Below, in pieces: positions 1-6,326 of a stretch of DNA of 8,346 nucleotides. The position numbers were made by a program, and so were the translations under genes. Below the pieces are notes generated by a model. It was not told where the DNA came from and ran no database searches. It saw only the letters and a program-made list of their open reading frames with translations. The DNA comes from Verrucomicrobiota bacterium. GTDB taxonomy: Bacteria; Verrucomicrobiota; Verrucomicrobiia; Opitutales; Opitutaceae. The DNA lies in contig RFJS01000320.1 in assembly GCA_003694825.1 (NCBI GenBank), positions 1 through 8,346 of the forward strand, written 5' to 3'. Each line of letters starts with the position of its first letter. The stretch's first letter is position 1.

Positions 1-731
1 CCCGGAACCCCGCCCGTGTGATAGTGCCCGATATAGGGATGATAGCGCCGGATGCGGTCGATCAGATCGCCCTCCATGATCTGCATATGGTAGATATCGT
101 AGAGAAGCTTCACCCGCTCCGAGCCGACACGCCGGCACATTTCCACGCCCCACTCCGTATGGTCGCACATATAATCCGGGTGATTGTGCCGGCTGTTGAG
201 CAGCTCCATGCAAACCGTCACCCCATGCTTCTCCGCGATCGGCGCGATGCGCTTCAGGCCCTTCACGCAATTCCCCAGACCCTCCTCATCCGACATCCCC
301 TCACGGTTTCCCGAAAAACAAATCACATTCGCAAACCCCGCCGCCGCCGTCAGCGGGATGGTCTCCTCCATGAACGCGACAATCGCATCGTGATTGTCCA
401 CCCGGTTGAGCCCCTTCGTGATGCCCCCGGGCACGCCGCTGACCATCCCACACTGCAACCCGAACGCCCGCAGCGTGGCAAAATCCTCGACCTCCACCAG
501 ATCGACAGCCTCGATCCCGATCTCGACGGCGGCCCGGCAAAGCGCCTCCAGGGAGAGCGACTTGTAGCACCACCTGGCCACCGCATGGCGGATGTTGCCG
601 CGGCGGCGATGCAGCCGGGCTGGTTGTTCCCGGGCACCGACCGCCGACACGAGGCCGCCACCGGCGCCGACAGTGGCCGTGGCGGAGGCGAGCGTCTTCA
701 GGGCAGTTCGGCGGGGCATTCTTTCAGGCAT
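1..731 (-). CDS. Tat-exported hydroxypyruvate isomerase-like TIM-barrel protein (3' end off window)
   Basis: Reading leftward from ATG at 731, an open frame of 243 codons runs off the left edge, so the C-terminus is missing. The N-terminus has a twin-arginine signal (PRRTALK at residues 6-12, then an Ala/Gly-rich hydrophobic stretch to about residue 33), which predicts export of the folded protein. The body fits the AP-endonuclease-2/xylose-isomerase-like TIM barrel of the hydroxypyruvate isomerase (Hyi) family. Visible motifs are MELLNSRHNHPDY with Glu176, and LLYDIYHMQ with Asp212 and His215, both expected at the metal and substrate site, followed by IGHYHTGGVPG at the cut end. The last metal-ligand Glu of the family would lie beyond the edge. 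The family interconverts hydroxypyruvate and tartronate semialdehyde or acts on related keto sugars; the substrate here is unknown. Other in-frame starts are ATG 719 and ATG 773 (with a stop two codons further upstream); none has a clear ribosome site. The family call is firm, the exact start is not. Confidence 0.86.
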   Translation of the reverse strand, partial: MPERMPRRTALKTLASATATVGAGGGLVSAVGAREQPARLHRRRGNIRHAVARWCYKSLSLEALCRAAVEIGIEAVDLVEVEDFATLRAFGLQCGMVSGVPGGITKGLNRVDNHDAIVAFMEETIPLTAAAGFANVICFSGNREGMSDEEGLGNCVKGLKRIAPIAEKHGVTVCMELLNSRHNHPDYMCDHTEWGVEMCRRVGSERVKLLYDIYHMQIMEGDLIDRIRRYHPYIGHYHTGGVP

Positions 732-869
732 GGGTATTGGGGCGGGAGACACCGCGACAGAGAACGTTCGCATCCACTCTCACTCGCCTCTCCCCACAGA
801 GCAAGCACCAGACAACAGGCATTCGACAGCACCGCACTTCATCTTTTCGCTCTTCACCGACAACCATCC
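732..869. other. Divergent intergenic region between TIM-barrel gene and ltaE
   Basis: This 138-base gap separates two genes that start in opposite directions, so it should carry promoters for both. I see no convincing -35/-10 pair on either strand, no clear operator palindrome and no Shine-Dalgarno sequence before ltaE. The part around 770-800 is pyrimidine-rich on the + strand. If the TIM-barrel gene starts at its in-frame ATG at 773 instead of 731, the gap shrinks to about 96 bases. Confidence 0.5.
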
Positions 870-1931
870 ATGACAACCGCCACCACGCCCGCCATCGACC
901 TGCGCTCCGATACCGTCACCCGGCCGACGCCCGCCATGCGCGACGCCATCGCCCGGGCTGAAGTCGGCGACGACCAGTTCGGCGAAGACCCCTCGATCAA
1001 CCGGCTGCAGGAACGCGCCGCCGAACTGCTCGGCAAGGAAGCCGCGCTCTGGGTGCCGACCGGCACGATGGCCAATCAGGTCGCGCTCCGCACCCTCACG
1101 CGGCCCGGCGACGACGTCATCACAAGCCGCGGCGCGCACGCGGTCTGGTTCGAGACCGGCGCGGGCGCCGCGAATGCCGGCGTCCAGTTCACCGAAATCG
1201 GCGAAAACGGTGTCTTCTCCGTCGCCGAATTTCTCGACGCCTGCAAACCCCGCGACCACCTCATCCTGCCACCAACCACGGTCGTCATGATCGAAAACCC
1301 CCACAATCGCGCCGGTGGCATCGTGTTTCCGCAGGACGAAGCCGCCGCGATCTGCGCGGCCGCACACGAACGCGGCGTCACCGCCAGCCTCGACGGCGCC
1401 CGCCTCTGGAACGCCGCCGTCGCCAGCGGCCGATCCGCCGCCGAACTCGCCGCTCCGTTCGACCTCGTGAGCGTGTGCTTCTCCAAGGGACTCGGCGCCC
1501 CGGGCGGCTCGCTCCTGGCCGGAAGCGCCGAGATGATTCGCCGCGCCCGCCGCTATCGCCGCATGGCCGGCGGCGCCATGCGCCAGGCCGGTTTTCTCGC
1601 CGCCGCCTGTCTCCACGCGCTCGACCATCACATCGACCGCCTCGCCGAGGATCACGCCAACGCCCGCCTTCTCGCCACCGAACTCGCCGCCTCCGACCGC
1701 GTCCGCCTCGACCTGGCCACGGTGCAGACAAACATCGTGTGCTTCGCCGTCACCGACGACGCCCCCGATGCCGCGACCATCGTCGCGCGCGCCCGGCAGC
1801 GGGGCGTCCTGCTCTTCGCCCTCGGCCCTCGCCTGCTGCGGCTGGTCACACACCTCGATGTCGACACCGCCCAATGCCAACGCGCGGCCCGCATCCTGCG
1901 CGAGGTCATCGAAACCCCGTCCGCCCCCTGA
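870..1931 (+). CDS. ltaE: Low-specificity L-threonine aldolase
   Basis: A 353-residue PLP enzyme of fold type I (aspartate aminotransferase superfamily) that cleaves L-threonine or L-allo-threonine to glycine and acetaldehyde in the cytoplasm. The start DLRSDTVTRPTPAMRDA (residues 10-26) is the family's N-terminal signature. It is followed by VGDDQFGEDPSINRLQ (32-47), PTGTMANQ (63-70, phosphate-binding loop), His90 in the SRGAH segment expected to stack on the PLP ring, LDGAR (Asp175 for the pyridine nitrogen, Arg178), and SVCFSKGLGAPGG with the Schiff-base lysine Lys206. Length is normal for the family. The frame stays open far upstream to base 18, but family alignment places the start at ATG 870, since everything upstream overlaps the divergent gene and its promoter gap. 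No Shine-Dalgarno sequence is visible. The stop TGA overlaps the next ATG by one base, which suggests translational coupling with the S41 gene. Stereochemical preference cannot be read from the sequence. Confidence 0.95.
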   Translation: MTTATTPAIDLRSDTVTRPTPAMRDAIARAEVGDDQFGEDPSINRLQERAAELLGKEAALWVPTGTMANQVALRTLTRPGDDVITSRGAHAVWFETGAGAANAGVQFTEIGENGVFSVAEFLDACKPRDHLILPPTTVVMIENPHNRAGGIVFPQDEAAAICAAAHERGVTASLDGARLWNAAVASGRSAAELAAPFDLVSVCFSKGLGAPGGSLLAGSAEMIRRARRYRRMAGGAMRQAGFLAAACLHALDHHIDRLAEDHANARLLATELAASDRVRLDLATVQTNIVCFAVTDDAPDAATIVARARQRGVLLFALGPRLLRLVTHLDVDTAQCQRAARILREVIETPSAP

Positions 1932-3205
1932 TGGCCGGCAGACCAACCGTCTGGCTCCTCGCCCTGCTCGGCTTCGCCGTCGCCCTCCGGGCCGCTGAAC
2001 CGCCACCGGCCGCCCGCGCACAACAACAGCGAACCAACCTCGCGGTCTTCGACCAGGTCTGGCGCGCGATCGAGCGCCACTACTACGACCGCACCTTCCA
2101 CGGTCTCGACTGGGCCGCCGTCGGCGGTCGCCACCGCGCCGCAGCCGCCCGCGCCGCCACCACCGAGGCCCTCTATGCCGCGATCAACGCCATGCTCGAT
2201 GAACTCGGCGACGAGCACACCCACGCCCTCACCCCGCGCGAGGCCCGCGCCCGCAAGGCCCGCGAAGGCGTCCTGCTCGGCCTTCGCCTGCGCCGGCTCG
2301 ACGACGGGACCGGACGCTCTCTCGTGCTCGATGTCATGCCCGGCGGCTCCGCCGCCGAACAAGGCGTGCGCCCCGGCTGGATCCTCGTCGCCGCCAACGA
2401 CAGACCGCCGGACGAAGTCCTGGGCTTCGACCGGCTGAGCGAAGGGCAGGCGGTCCATTGCCTTTTCCTCGATGAGGCCGACCGCCCGCTGCGCCTCACC
2501 CTCACCGCCCGGCGCCTCGACATGCGGCCCGTTCGCGAAGCGCGCCGCCTCCGGGACGGGATTCTCTATCTGCGTTTTGATAAATTCGATACACCCTCCG
2601 CCCGTTGGTTGCGCCGCCAGCTCAAGACACACCGGGACACCCCGGGCGTGATTCTCGATCTGCGCACCAACCCCGGCGGCGACGCCGCCGCTCTCGGCCG
2701 CTGCCTCGGCGAGTTCTTCGACTATCGCGCCGCGATGGGCACCTTCATCACACGCCGCGGCCGCGGCAGAGAACTCCGCGCCTGGCGCTGGCCCCTCTCC
2801 GCCCGCTGCCGTGCCCCTCTTGCTGTCCTCATCTCGGAAAACTCCGCCAGCAGCGCCGAAATCTTCGCCGCCGTCATCCGCCACCACCAGCGCGGCATCA
2901 TCCTCGGCGAACGCACCGCCGGTGCCGTCCTCGCGGCACGCTTCAAGCGCCTGCGCGACGGCGGCCTGCTCGAATACAGCGTCCTCGACTACTTCGCGCC
3001 CGATGGCTCGCGGCTGGAAAAGCGCGGCGTCACGCCGGACATCCCGATCCGCACCACCCTCGCCGACCTCCGCGCCGGCCGCGATCCCGTCCTGGCCGCG
3101 GCCGTCACCGCCCTCACCGGACAGCACGCCGAGACCCTCGCGGCCACACCACTCGCGAATCCATCCGCCGACATTTCATCCGCCCGGGCCGCCGGTGGCG
3201 GTTGA
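1931..3205 (+). CDS. Secreted S41-family peptidase with PDZ domain, tricorn-like active site
   Basis: A 424-residue protein starting at ATG 1931, inside the ltaE stop codon. Residues 1-22 form a Sec signal peptide (hydrophobic WLLALLGFAVAL, cleavage near Ala21/Ala22), so it is predicted to be periplasmic. Residues 35-100 are the helical N-terminal part ending in ELGDEHTHAL (His96). Residues about 112-195 are PDZ-like (VLDVMPGGSAAEQGVRPGWILVAAND). Residues about 205-375 are the S41 core: GVILDLRTNPGGD (239-251), SENSASSAEIFAA (302-314) with likely nucleophile Ser307, ILGERTAGAV (324-333), and LEKRGVTPDIPI (362-373). The Lys of the Ser-Lys dyad of CtpA/Tsp enzymes is Ala332 here, and the partner Asp position is His318. 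His96 and Glu363 instead sit where tricorn-type S41B enzymes carry catalytic residues. The family cleaves proteins or peptides, often from C-termini; the substrate is unknown. hflK follows after 33 bases. An inactive scaffold protein is the alternative. Confidence 0.88.
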   Translation: MAGRPTVWLLALLGFAVALRAAEPPPAARAQQQRTNLAVFDQVWRAIERHYYDRTFHGLDWAAVGGRHRAAAARAATTEALYAAINAMLDELGDEHTHALTPREARARKAREGVLLGLRLRRLDDGTGRSLVLDVMPGGSAAEQGVRPGWILVAANDRPPDEVLGFDRLSEGQAVHCLFLDEADRPLRLTLTARRLDMRPVREARRLRDGILYLRFDKFDTPSARWLRRQLKTHRDTPGVILDLRTNPGGDAAALGRCLGEFFDYRAAMGTFITRRGRGRELRAWRWPLSARCRAPLAVLISENSASSAEIFAAVIRHHQRGIILGERTAGAVLAARFKRLRDGGLLEYSVLDYFAPDGSRLEKRGVTPDIPIRTTLADLRAGRDPVLAAAVTALTGQHAETLAATPLANPSADISSARAAGGG

Positions 3206-3238
3206 CTTCGGCCCCGCCCTGCCGGACGCTCGGGCCTC

Positions 3239-4252
3239 ATGCATCGCCGTTCGGACAATACCATCGAATTCGAACCACGCGACCTCGGACACTACAAGGG
3301 CCTGATCGTCACCGCGATCATTCTCATCGTTCTCACCGTCGGCGCGTGGACCAGCTACTACATCGTTCAACCCGAGGAGGAAGCCGTCGTGAAGCGCTTT
3401 GGCGCGGTCATCGCCGTGAAGCAGCCGGGCCTGCACTTCAAGCTCCCCTTCGGCATCGACAAAGTCTACAGCGTGCCCACTGCCCGGGTACTCAAGGAGG
3501 AATTCGGCTTCCGCACCGCCGGCGTCGGCGACCGCACCCGCTACCGCAAAACCGCCGCCGAAACGGCCGAATCGCTCATGCTCACCGGTGACCTCAAGGT
3601 CATCGACGTGGAGTGGGTCGTGCAATACCGCATCAGCGATCCCAACAAGTTCCTGCACCGCGTGCGCGATCCGCAAAAGACCATCCGCGATATCTCCGAA
3701 GCGGTCATGCGGCGCATCGTCGGCAACAACCTCGGCAGCGCCGTGCTCACCGAAAAGCGCGTCCAGGTGGCCACCATGGCGCGCGACGAGCTGCAGCGGG
3801 CTATGGACAAGTTCGACATCGGTATTCACGTCAACACCATCGAACTGCAGGACGTCACCCCACCCGAACGCGTCAAACCCGCCTTCAACGAGGTCAACCA
3901 GGCCGAACAGGAGCGCGAGCGTCTCATCAACGAAGCCGAAAAGCGCCGCAATCAGGTGATTCCGCGCGCCGAAGGCCAGGCCAAGCAGATCATCGCCGAA
4001 GCCGAAGGCTATGCGCTCGAGCGCATCAACGCCGCCCGGGGCGAAGCCGACCGCTTCGCCGCCATCCTCGCCGAGTATCAGAAAGTCCCCGAGGTCACCC
4101 GGCGCCGTCTCTACCTCGAGATGATCGACAACGTTCTGCCCAGAACCGGACGTCTCTATATCATGGAGCCCGGCATGACCGCCCCGCTCCCGCTGCTCAA
4201 CCTCGGTGGCGATTCCCTCAACACCAACACCAGCTCAGGAGGGCAGAAATAA
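3239..4252 (+). CDS. hflK: HflK, SPFH-domain membrane protein, FtsH modulator subunit
   Basis: A 337-residue SPFH/band-7 protein. A short charged N-terminus is followed by one membrane segment (about residues 20-42) and the SPFH domain (YIVQPEEEAVVKRFGAV, then KQPGLHFKLPFGIDKV, to about residue 220). An Ala/Glu/Arg-rich helix (about 221-280, with AEGQAKQIIAEAEGYALERINAARGEADRF) comes next, as expected for the long coiled-coil wall of HflK/HflC cages. In E. coli, HflK and HflC form a hetero-oligomeric cage around the membrane protease FtsH and temper its action on membrane proteins; most of each subunit is periplasmic. At 337 residues it is shorter than E. coli HflK (about 420), lacking the Gly-rich N-terminal extension and having only a short Ser/Asn/Gly-rich tail. 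The 33 bases before ATG 3239 show no Shine-Dalgarno sequence. The stop overlaps the hflC start as TAATG. The order hflK-hflC matches the classical operon and separates it from other SPFH proteins. Confidence 0.95.
   Translation: MHRRSDNTIEFEPRDLGHYKGLIVTAIILIVLTVGAWTSYYIVQPEEEAVVKRFGAVIAVKQPGLHFKLPFGIDKVYSVPTARVLKEEFGFRTAGVGDRTRYRKTAAETAESLMLTGDLKVIDVEWVVQYRISDPNKFLHRVRDPQKTIRDISEAVMRRIVGNNLGSAVLTEKRVQVATMARDELQRAMDKFDIGIHVNTIELQDVTPPERVKPAFNEVNQAEQERERLINEAEKRRNQVIPRAEGQAKQIIAEAEGYALERINAARGEADRFAAILAEYQKVPEVTRRRLYLEMIDNVLPRTGRLYIMEPGMTAPLPLLNLGGDSLNTNTSSGGQK
4237..4242 (+). promoter_or_regulatory. Ribosome binding site of hflC
   Basis: A perfect AGGAGG lies 9 bases before ATG 4252, inside the last codons of hflK. 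It fixes the hflC start and is the only strong Shine-Dalgarno sequence I could find before any gene start in this window. Confidence 0.85.
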
Positions 4253-5217
4253 TGAACAAAGCCACAATTTCACTCGCCGGTCTTCTCATCCTCCTCGGCG
4301 CCGGACTCGCCGGCCTCTTCAGCGCCGCCTACACCGTCGACGAAGCCGAACAGGCCATCATCATCCAGCTCGGCAAACCCGTCGGCGACCCCATCACCGA
4401 GCCGGGGCTGCACTTCAAGCTCCCCTTCATCCAGGAGGTGAAGCGCTTCGACAAGCGCCTGATCTCATGGGACGGCGATCCCAATCAGATCCCCACCCGG
4501 GGCGAGCAGTTCATCTCCGTCGACACCACCGCCCGCTGGCGCATCGTCGATCCGCTGAAGTTTTTTCAGCGCGTGCAAAACGAGCGCGGGGCCACCTTCC
4601 GCCTCAACGATATCCTCGACTCCGTTGTCCGCGACCACATCTCCGCCAGCGAGCTGGTCGACATCGTCCGATCGAAGGACTGGGCCGTCACCGACGAGGA
4701 TCTCCAGGAGGCCGTCGTGACCGACGACGAGGCCATCCTCCGCCAGGAGGTCAAGACGGGCCGCGAAGAGCTGGAGAAGTCCATTCTCGAGAAAGCCCAA
4801 AAACAGATGCCGGAATACGGTATCGAGCTTGTGGATATACGCATCAAGCGGCTCGACTATGTCGAGGAGGTTGAGCAGCGCGTCTTCGAACGCATGATCG
4901 CCGAACGCCAGCGCATCGCCGAACAGTTCCGCGCGGAAGGCCAGGGCCGCGCCGCCGAGATCGACGGCGAGACGCAGCGCCTCCTCGCGAAGATCACCTC
5001 GGAAGCGCGCCGCCAGGCGGAGATCATCCGCGGCCAGGCCGATGCCGAAGCCACCCGCATCTATGCCGAGGCCTTCGGCCAGGACCCCGAGTTCTACGCC
5101 TTCTTCCGCACGCTCGAGAGCTACAGTAAATCGCTCGATGACAAGGCGACGTTGCTGCTCAGCTCGGATTCGGAATATTTCAAATACCTCAGAGAGATCA
5201 AACCCGACGGGAAATAG
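4252..5217 (+). CDS. hflC: HflC, SPFH-domain membrane protein, FtsH modulator subunit
   Basis: A 321-residue partner of HflK, close in length to E. coli HflC (334). Residues 5-26 form an N-terminal membrane anchor. The SPFH domain begins with YTVDEAEQAIIIQLGKPVG and TEPGLHFKLPFIQEVKRFDKR (about 27-70) and continues to about residue 205 (IELVDIRIKRLDYVEEVEQRVFERM). Residues 206-275 are a charged long helix (AERQRIAEQFRAEGQGRAAEIDGETQ...RGQADAEATRIYAEAF). The C-terminal QDPEFYAFFRTLESY plus SSDSEYFKYL is a characteristic HflC ending and distinguishes it from HflK and stomatins. Residues about 138-188 form a charged insert within the SPFH domain, where E. coli HflC also carries one. It is translated from its own AGGAGG site and probably coupled to hflK through the TAATG overlap. 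With HflK it should form the cage around FtsH; no ftsH gene lies in the window. It is the last gene before the terminator at 5254. Confidence 0.95.
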   Translation: MNKATISLAGLLILLGAGLAGLFSAAYTVDEAEQAIIIQLGKPVGDPITEPGLHFKLPFIQEVKRFDKRLISWDGDPNQIPTRGEQFISVDTTARWRIVDPLKFFQRVQNERGATFRLNDILDSVVRDHISASELVDIVRSKDWAVTDEDLQEAVVTDDEAILRQEVKTGREELEKSILEKAQKQMPEYGIELVDIRIKRLDYVEEVEQRVFERMIAERQRIAEQFRAEGQGRAAEIDGETQRLLAKITSEARRQAEIIRGQADAEATRIYAEAFGQDPEFYAFFRTLESYSKSLDDKATLLLSSDSEYFKYLREIKPDGK

Positions 5218-5253
5218 TCCCGCTCGGCCCGGACTCCTGCACGAGGAAAACAG

Positions 5254-5283
5254 AAAGGCGCGCCCCGAAAGAGGCGCGCCTTT
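5254..5283. terminator. Bidirectional intrinsic terminator between convergent hflC and thioredoxin-fold gene
   Basis: A perfect 11-bp inverted repeat, AAAGGCGCGCC (5254-5264) with GGCGCGCCTTT (5273-5283), encloses the 8-base loop CCGAAAGA. T-rich sequence follows on both strands: TTTCCTTTG rightward and TTTCTGTTTTCC leftward. It lies 36 bases after the hflC stop and 30 bases beyond the stop of the leftward gene, exactly between convergent genes, so it probably ends transcription in both directions. Confidence 0.9.
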
Positions 5284-5313
5284 CCTTTGCGGGAAAGCAG
5301 GAAGAGCGGCGGG

Positions 5314-6126
5314 CTACTTGCTCAGCGCCGCGGCCACAGCCTCGGTGAGCGCCTCGCCGCGGAGATCGGTGCCGATGATCGTTCCCTCGCCGTCGATCAG
5401 GAAAGTCGCCGGGATGCTGCTGATGCCGTATTTGTCAGCCAGCTCGTTTTCCCAGCCCTTGCCGTCAAAATACTGGCGCCACGTCATGCCCCGCTGCTCG
5501 ATAAAGCCCGCGAGCTTGTCGCGATCGGTGTCCAGGCTGATCCCGATGATCTCGAAACCCTTGTCGTGATATTTCTCATAGGTCTCGAGCACGTGAGGCA
5601 GCTCGGCCACACACGGGCCGCACCAGGTCGCCCAGAAATCAATCAGCACGACCTTGCCCGCGTAGTCGGCGAGCGAGAGATCGTTGCCATCGAGGTCCTT
5701 GACCTGAAAGCCGGGAAAAGCTTTGCCCACGGCGAGGGCTTTGCGCGCCCTCATTTTCTCCACGAAAGGACGGACTTTCGCCGCGGCTTCCGACTCGGGC
5801 TGCTCCTCGACGATTTTCTCGAAGATCGGCATCGCCGCATCGGTATCGCGGAAGACCTCCACGTAGAGCAGCGCCTTCATCATGAGGATACGGGCCACGT
5901 CTTCGGATTTCTCCGAAGCATACTTCGCATAAAGCTCGTCGAAACGCTTGATGTCATCAGCCAGCGCTTCTTCGGTGCGGACGCCGGCGGCGATCTTGCC
6001 GCTGATCTCGGCCACGAGGGCGTCGAGTTCACCCTTCACGGAGGGGGCCTCGTCCGCGGCCATGCCAACCGAAAGAGGAAGCATCAGCGCTGCGACGAGG
6101 GGTAACAGGATTTTTTGGATACTCAT
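5314..6126 (-). CDS. Secreted TlpA/ResA-like thioredoxin-fold protein with helical TPR-like N-terminal region
   Basis: A 270-residue protein. Residues 1-24 are a Sec signal peptide (MSIQKILLPLVAALMLPLSVGMAA), which is why I chose ATG 6126 over in-frame upstream starts such as 6162. Residues about 28-128 are helical and charged, with a TPR-like pattern (ILMMKALLYVEVFRDTDAAMPIFEKIVEEQPESEAAAKV, about 80-118). Residues about 132-268 form a TlpA/ResA/AhpC-TSA-type thioredoxin fold: FPGFQVKDLDGNDLSLADYAGKVVLIDFWATWCGPC with the redox pair Cys169/Cys172, GFEIIGISLDTDRDKL, and the cis-proline loop SSIPATFLID (Pro239). Such proteins reduce or exchange disulfides outside the cytoplasm, for example in cytochrome c maturation or oxidative-stress repair. 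No other cysteine is present in the mature protein, and the electron donor and client are not evident. No cytochrome c gene is nearby. No Shine-Dalgarno sequence precedes the start. It converges on hflC across a shared terminator. Confidence 0.92.
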   Translation of the reverse strand: MSIQKILLPLVAALMLPLSVGMAADEAPSVKGELDALVAEISGKIAAGVRTEEALADDIKRFDELYAKYASEKSEDVARILMMKALLYVEVFRDTDAAMPIFEKIVEEQPESEAAAKVRPFVEKMRARKALAVGKAFPGFQVKDLDGNDLSLADYAGKVVLIDFWATWCGPCVAELPHVLETYEKYHDKGFEIIGISLDTDRDKLAGFIEQRGMTWRQYFDGKGWENELADKYGISSIPATFLIDGEGTIIGTDLRGEALTEAVAAALSK

Positions 6127-6326
6127 TTTATTCAGACAGAGATTCCGGGCATGCTCGGCCATTCCGGGGAAAAAGCAACCCGCTAAGCCGCCCGGATCGG
6201 GGCAGCCATCGGACATACCGCCGTATTTCGTTGGATACGAACAGCTACCGGGCTTGCCGGAGGACCGGGGCATCCCGACAATTCAACAGTTTTTCGCACA
6301 ACACCGTCCCCCCCCGGCATCCTCGG
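6127..6326. other. Intergenic region upstream of thioredoxin-fold gene
   Basis: This 200-base gap lies between two leftward genes: the kinase ends at 6327 and the thioredoxin-fold gene starts at 6126. It should hold the promoter of the latter, but I find no clear sigma-70 boxes and no hairpin with a T-run that would end the kinase transcript. It contains a run of eight C (6308-6315) just past the kinase stop. The in-frame extension of the downstream gene into this gap lacks a recognisable domain and is not taken as coding. Confidence 0.5.

Noticed and set aside
18..869. In-frame N-terminal extension of the threonine aldolase frame by 284 codons.
   Set aside because: It is antisense to the TIM-barrel gene, which is read cleanly on the other strand, and family homology begins right at Met 870.
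780..2021. A 413-codon minus-strand open frame opposite ltaE.
   Set aside because: Low-complexity Gly/Arg/Ala composition, no domain, and antisense to a complete threonine aldolase with all motifs intact.
1652..3127. A 491-codon open frame on the minus strand, opposite the end of ltaE and the S41 gene.
   Set aside because: Its product is Gly/Ala/Glu-rich with no recognisable domain and it lies wholly antisense to clear genes. GC-rich codon usage in the real genes removes stops on the other strand.
4666..4815. The charged stretch in HflC (residues about 138-188) as a novel inserted domain.
   Set aside because: E. coli HflC also carries a variable insert at this place in the SPFH domain, so it is family variation.
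5257..5280. Two GGCGCGCC octamers in opposite arms as a possible protein binding or recombination site.
   Set aside because: They are the two arms of the intrinsic terminator hairpin, whose position between convergent genes explains them.
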